From Ethanoligenens harbinense YUAN-3 (GTDB taxonomy: Bacteria; Bacillota; Clostridia; Oscillospirales; Ethanoligenentaceae): DNA of 64,000 nt. The DNA lies in the NCBI RefSeq assembly GCF_000178115.2, contig NC_014828.1, positions 2,369,501 to 2,433,500 on the forward strand, in the 5' to 3' direction. The stretch's first letter is position 1, and every line of letters begins with the position of its first letter. Below, in pieces: positions 60,707 through 64,000 of this stretch. The notes under the pieces are model-generated. The model saw nothing but the letters and a program-made list of their open reading frames with translations. It ran no database searches and was not told the origin of the DNA. The position numbers were made by a program, and so were the translations under genes.

Positions 60707-60746
60707 AAAAAGCGGAATTCTTATTGTAGTAGGGCTTCCGCTTTTC
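60707..60746. terminator. Terminator between the FtsX relic and the MFS gene
   Basis: AAAAAGCGGAA (60707-60717) pairs with TTCCGCTTTT (60736-60745). On the minus strand it lies just after the MFS stop and ends in a T run. Confidence 0.75.
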
Positions 60747-60758
60747 CCGCCGGCAAAT

Positions 60759-61919
60759 TTATGGCCTCGGGCGCAGGCCGGATATCCCTATGCCGACAAC
60801 CGCCAGGAAAACAGCGCTCCCATACAGTAAGGCCCCCAGGTGGAACTGGATGCACAGCCCCGCGGCAGTGGGGCCGAAGAAGAACCCGAGAAACGTCATC
60901 GTCTGCAAGATGCCGTTTGCCGCGCCACGGTTCTCCAGCGAGACCAGCTTGTTCATTTCCGAAGGGATACCGGCGGTCAGGCACATAAAACCGGTCAGGC
61001 TCACGATGGTTCCAGCCGCCGTAAAGGCAAGGCCTCCCGGAATCATCAGAAGCCATGCAAGCAGCAGCGCCGCGAACGACACCCGGGAGACTGGGACATA
61101 ACCTCCCTTGTCGCTCAGGGAGGTCGAGAACTTCATGGCCGCTATCCCGCACACAACCGCCGGCAAAAAGACCATCCAGATATTCCCGGCTCCAATCATA
61201 CCGGCAAGCCTTTCCGGCACGATCATAAAAAGATCCGCGTTCAGATAATTGATGATGAACCCGCCAATCGACAGGAGCAAAACCGGCCTTTGGGCAAGCA
61301 ACTGCCCGATCTGCTTCCTCAACCGAACCCCCGCCGTGCTTTTCCGCTCCCGCTGTTCCTTGGCCAAAAACAGGACCATCAGAAACGCCAGGGCAATCAG
61401 CACCGCGCACCCTAAGAACATGCTCCGCACCGAAACGGACCGGTATAACAAGGGGCCCACCACAAAAGCTATGACGGCGCCGATGGAAACAATGGTGCCG
61501 GCTACCCCCATTGCGGTACTTTTCCTCTCGTTTTCGATACGGTCGCCAATCCACGAGTAGGCGATGGCCATGACCGCGCCGCTGCCCTGCAGTGCACGGG
61601 CCGCGATCAAAAGGTAAATATCCTTGGCGAGAAAAGCCAGAAAAAGACCCGCGCCCAACTGGGCCAGCCCGGTCAAAATGACCGGTTTGCGACCGGCCCG
61701 GTCGCTCCAACTGCCATAGGGAATCTGAAAGACCGCGTTGGTCAGTCCGTATATTCCAAGCGCCAGCCCGCACAGCAGCGATGTGCTTCCGCGCAGCGTT
61801 CCGCCATACAGGCTGATAAATGGGTTGAGCATGGTCATCGACAGTTCCCGGAGCCCCATCACAAGCCCCATCACAACCAGGAACCAGACCTGCGCCTTTG
61901 TAAATCCGCTTTTGCGCAT
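60759..61919 (-). CDS. MFS transporter (DHA-type drug or metabolite exporter)
   Basis: A 386-residue membrane protein with about twelve helices. The MFS signature between helices 2 and 3 is GSWSDRAGRKPVI, and motif C-like glycine-rich helix 5 reads GTIVSIGAVIAFVVGPLL. I prefer ATG 61919; an ATG at 61955 overlaps the operator and promoter region. It lies downstream of the ArsR-type regulator gene and behind its own promoter with a palindromic operator, so export of the ArsR ligand is likely. Substrate unknown. Confidence 0.88.
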   Translation of the reverse strand: MRKSGFTKAQVWFLVVMGLVMGLRELSMTMLNPFISLYGGTLRGSTSLLCGLALGIYGLTNAVFQIPYGSWSDRAGRKPVILTGLAQLGAGLFLAFLAKDIYLLIAARALQGSGAVMAIAYSWIGDRIENERKSTAMGVAGTIVSIGAVIAFVVGPLLYRSVSVRSMFLGCAVLIALAFLMVLFLAKEQRERKSTAGVRLRKQIGQLLAQRPVLLLSIGGFIINYLNADLFMIVPERLAGMIGAGNIWMVFLPAVVCGIAAMKFSTSLSDKGGYVPVSRVSFAALLLAWLLMIPGGLAFTAAGTIVSLTGFMCLTAGIPSEMNKLVSLENRGAANGILQTMTFLGFFFGPTAAGLCIQFHLGALLYGSAVFLAVVGIGISGLRPRP

Positions 61920-61952
61920 AGCGTCATCGCCGCCCTTTATATATAATATACG

Positions 61953-62000
61953 CATCTAATTAGATGTATGTATTATATCAAAACAGCGGTGCCCTTGCAA
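61953..62000 (-). promoter_or_regulatory. MFS promoter with ArsR-type operator
   Basis: On the minus strand TTGCAA (61995-62000), 17 bp, TATAAT (61972-61977). The 14-bp perfect palindrome CATCTAATTAGATG (61953-61966) starts where transcription should begin. It lies between the ArsR and MFS genes and is the probable ArsR site. Confidence 0.82.
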
Positions 62001-62056
62001 TACCAAAACAAAACACCCCGCCCGGAAATTCGGATGGAGCGTTTACTGTCCCGCGC

Positions 62057-63085
62057 CTATTTGTTATACAGAAAATCATTCAGGCTCTGCATGAGCCACT
62101 GGATCTCTTCCTCATTTGCAATAAAGTATTTGATATTGCCCTCTTTGCTTTCGCGGATCAGGCGGGCCGAACGGAGCACATCCAGATGATGCGAAATGGT
62201 GGCGGTCGTCAGGTGCAGCCGGTCTGCCAGCAGCTTGCCGTAGGTGGGCTGCAGGATCAGAAGGCGCAGGATCTCAAGGCGCGTCTCATCGCTCAATACC
62301 TTTAATGCAGCCGAAAGTTTCCGCCTGGACTGCCCGGCGCCGCTGTTCTCCCTTCGCATGTCAAACAGAAACATCCGGGCGGATCGGTTGTATGCCATCA
62401 CGTAATGCGGAGCGATGTAATACGATGGCAGGAAAAACAATTCCCGCACGGAATCATCGGGGGTGATCCTGCGGTTCATGATCTGCTCCGCCACATCATA
62501 GGCGGAACGCCCGGACAAGCTGTCTCGCAGCGAATCGACCGCCGCTTTGTATTTCTCTTCCAGGTGCGGCTCCATCCCGGAGAAAAACAGCTTGCCGATC
62601 TCTCGGAGCAGTACGGTCAGATCGTTTTTGAAGGTCTGCGTTTCATACAGGAGGCTTTCGAAAACGTCGTCCCGTCCCCGATACACCCATGGAAGATCCT
62701 GCAGCCAACGCGGTAAAGCCTGCCTGTCCGCGACAAGCTGATCGATCAGCTTGTCTTCCAACTCTTCTCCCGTGAGGATGCGGATAAACCGCCGGTTGTC
62801 GTATGCCTGCACCGCGGCGGCAAATCCGTCCGGATCGTGAAAGATCCGGCAATCCAGCAGAAGTTCAAAAAACTCGATTCCCTGATAAGGAAGCCCCGCC
62901 ACTTTCTCCAGAAACGCCTCGCTGCCTGCGGAGAGACATCCGGACAGCTCCTCGGTCTCTTCCCGGGCGGCGGCATGGTGTTTGTTGTCCGCCAATACAT
63001 TCACCAGCGCAAGCAGCTCCGCCACCGCCGAGTAGAACACGTGGATTTCCGGCTCTTTCGTTTGGGTCGTCACCTCGACCGACAT
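62057..63085 (-). CDS. ArsR-family regulator with a large N-terminal domain
   Basis: A 342-residue protein. The C-terminal 90 residues are an ArsR winged helix (ALKVLSDETRLEILRLLILQP...LADRLHLTTATISHHLDVLRSARLI). The first 250 residues form a helical domain of unknown function (YQGIEFFELLLDCRIFHD, then SLRDSLSGRSAYDVAEQIM) in place of the usual short N-terminus; ArsR proteins are typically 100-120 residues. No metal-binding CxC motif is seen in the recognition helix, so it is probably not a metal sensor. It likely controls the MFS gene downstream. Confidence 0.88.
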   Translation of the reverse strand: MSVEVTTQTKEPEIHVFYSAVAELLALVNVLADNKHHAAAREETEELSGCLSAGSEAFLEKVAGLPYQGIEFFELLLDCRIFHDPDGFAAAVQAYDNRRFIRILTGEELEDKLIDQLVADRQALPRWLQDLPWVYRGRDDVFESLLYETQTFKNDLTVLLREIGKLFFSGMEPHLEEKYKAAVDSLRDSLSGRSAYDVAEQIMNRRITPDDSVRELFFLPSYYIAPHYVMAYNRSARMFLFDMRRENSGAGQSRRKLSAALKVLSDETRLEILRLLILQPTYGKLLADRLHLTTATISHHLDVLRSARLIRESKEGNIKYFIANEEEIQWLMQSLNDFLYNK

Positions 63086-63187
63086 CGTTTATCACCCGCT
63101 TCCAGTCCAATCCTTATGATTGTAATCGGAATTTCACGGCATGTCAATGCGGCCCGCGATGGCCGGTCTTCCGGATGCCTGGCGGCG

Positions 63188-63715
63188 TCACGCGCCCCAT
63201 TTTTCAAGCCATCGATCGAACCGGGCCATCAGGATGTGCAGAACATACAGGTTCAGGGCCATGAAAACCACCGACAGCACCGCGCTGATGACCATCGGGG
63301 GCTGCAGCGCGGCGGGAAGCATCCGGCAGAACGTGTAGACACAATAAGGCAGCAAGGCGATTGAGGTCGCCAGACTCGGAACATAGCTTCTCAGCACGGC
63401 GGCCTGCAGGATATGGATGACCAGATGCAGCGAGAGCGCGAAGAACACCCCAAACCAAACCACATCACAATCGAACACCACGGACAAGACGGTCACGCCG
63501 CTGATCAGGATGAACTCCTCGGCCACGCCAAGCACAAACGCCGGCACGGAGGTCTGTTCCATATGGGGCAGTATGCGGCCCGCAAAACGCGGGATACGCT
63601 CGCTGAAAACGGAACGATGGCGGTGGAACCACGCACGCAGAAAGATGATTTCTTCAAAGTCATGGACCATGAACAGGATCGGAAGCAGCCAAACCAGCAC
63701 CATGTGTTCTTTCAA
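63188..63715 (-). CDS. HXXEE-domain membrane protein
   Basis: A 175-residue membrane protein with about five helices. It carries the family hallmark HDFEEIIF near the N-terminus, plus later HMEQTSVPAFVLGVAEEF with a second EE pair and a His in LSLHLVIHILQ, possibly forming a metal or proton site within the membrane. I favour the TTG at 63715 (ten bases after GAGG) or the ATG at 63703; the longer frame upstream is out of family. Function of HXXEE proteins is unknown. Confidence 0.8.
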   Translation of the reverse strand: MKEHMVLVWLLPILFMVHDFEEIIFLRAWFHRHRSVFSERIPRFAGRILPHMEQTSVPAFVLGVAEEFILISGVTVLSVVFDCDVVWFGVFFALSLHLVIHILQAAVLRSYVPSLATSIALLPYCVYTFCRMLPAALQPPMVISAVLSVVFMALNLYVLHILMARFDRWLEKWGA

Positions 63716-63824
63716 TTTTTCTTTTCCTCTTGACGGTATTACGGCACCCGCCAAAACGTTTACACGATCGGTACGCGAACCGGACGTTCCGGACCGTTTC
63801 CCCGCGCGACGATCTGCTCGGACA

Positions 63825-64000
63825 TCAGCTGTTTCCCTGGAATACCGTGCCGGTATCCCGGCACAGAAACTGGACGGCGCGCCTGCCGGAATCGACCGCC
63901 ACCGGCAGCCCTCCGGGGCTGCGCAGCCGCTGGCCCGCAAAATAGAACTGCCCGATGTGTTCGGTTTTCGCGGGATAATACGTATTCTGCCGGCCCATGA
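63825..64000 (-). CDS. C-terminal end of a phytoene-desaturase-like FAD oxidoreductase (cut by window edge)
   Basis: The last 58 codons of a minus-strand gene. The sequence QFYFAGQRLRSPGGLPVAVDSGRRAV matches the C-terminal FAD-binding end of CrtI/phytoene-dehydrogenase-like NAD(P)-binding flavoproteins. The stop is at 63825-63827. It lies upstream of the HXXEE gene by about 110 bp on the same strand and could be co-transcribed with it. Most of the gene is outside the window. Confidence 0.75.
   Translation of the reverse strand, partial: MGRQNTYYPAKTEHIGQFYFAGQRLRSPGGLPVAVDSGRRAVQFLCRDTGTVFQGNS

Overview
The window looks like a chromosomal segment of a spore-forming, low-to-moderate-GC Clostridia member (Oscillospirales-like is my best guess). 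The evidence is an H-type small acid-soluble spore protein gene (53347-53526), a folT gene behind a tetrahydrofolate riboswitch, consensus sigma-A promoters, GGAGG ribosome binding sites, lipoprotein and NPxTG surface-anchoring signals, and many amino-acid fermentation genes. I see no rRNA, tRNA or CRISPR array, and mobile DNA only as a decayed serine-recombinase fragment.

Layout. 1-5949: end of an unknown gene, then a GntR regulator, a substrate-binding lipoprotein, a fused two-domain permease, an ATPase and a metallo-beta-lactamase-fold protein (an iron/phosphonate-type importer operon). 6302-8346: PadR regulator plus a tandem flavodoxin-fold oxidoreductase. 8947-24283: a convergent pair of two-gene cassettes. 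Each has a YibE/F membrane protein followed by a ~1,450-residue wall-anchored protein with a calcineurin-like phosphoesterase and LamG-like domains. Between them lie two related zinc-ribbon genes, a nitronate monooxygenase with a structured leader, and a membrane-tethered XRE regulator. 24284-25463: mostly non-coding, with recombinase debris. 25464-27617: tex.

27779-44969 is an amino-acid uptake and catabolism region: AEC transporter, LysR, Fe-alcohol dehydrogenase, M20 amidohydrolase, FCD-type GntR, threonine-dehydratase-like enzyme, polar amino acid ABC importer, HisC-like aminotransferase, PucR regulator, then an amidinohydrolase, RocB-like peptidase, class III aminotransferase and 2-hydroxyacid dehydrogenase. 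A TTGTATACA palindrome recurs at three promoters here and probably joins them into one GntR regulon.

45358-48841: THF riboswitch-folT, then a TetR-controlled ApbE / four-helix membrane protein / FMN-binding protein operon that resembles a minimal extracytoplasmic flavin electron-transfer chain. 49530-51623: a DUF134 regulator, a ModD-like enzyme and a C-GCAxxG-C-C/NifX-type fusion. 52001-53316: cation/proton antiporter behind a leader of three hairpins, the last an intrinsic terminator. 53347-54694: sspH-type gene, cyclophilin, small acidic protein. 54849-59396: a four-gene operon of vWA/solute-binding lipoprotein, XpaC-like protein, membrane-tethered solute-binding protein and TelA. 60205-64000: an FtsX-like permease relic, MFS exporter, ArsR regulator with a clean operator, HXXEE membrane protein, and the end of a phytoene-desaturase-like flavoprotein.

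A recurring theme is an intrinsic terminator placed between promoter and start codon (14998, 34394, 38345, 40028, 53188), which suggests that much of the accessory content is controlled by transcriptional read-through.
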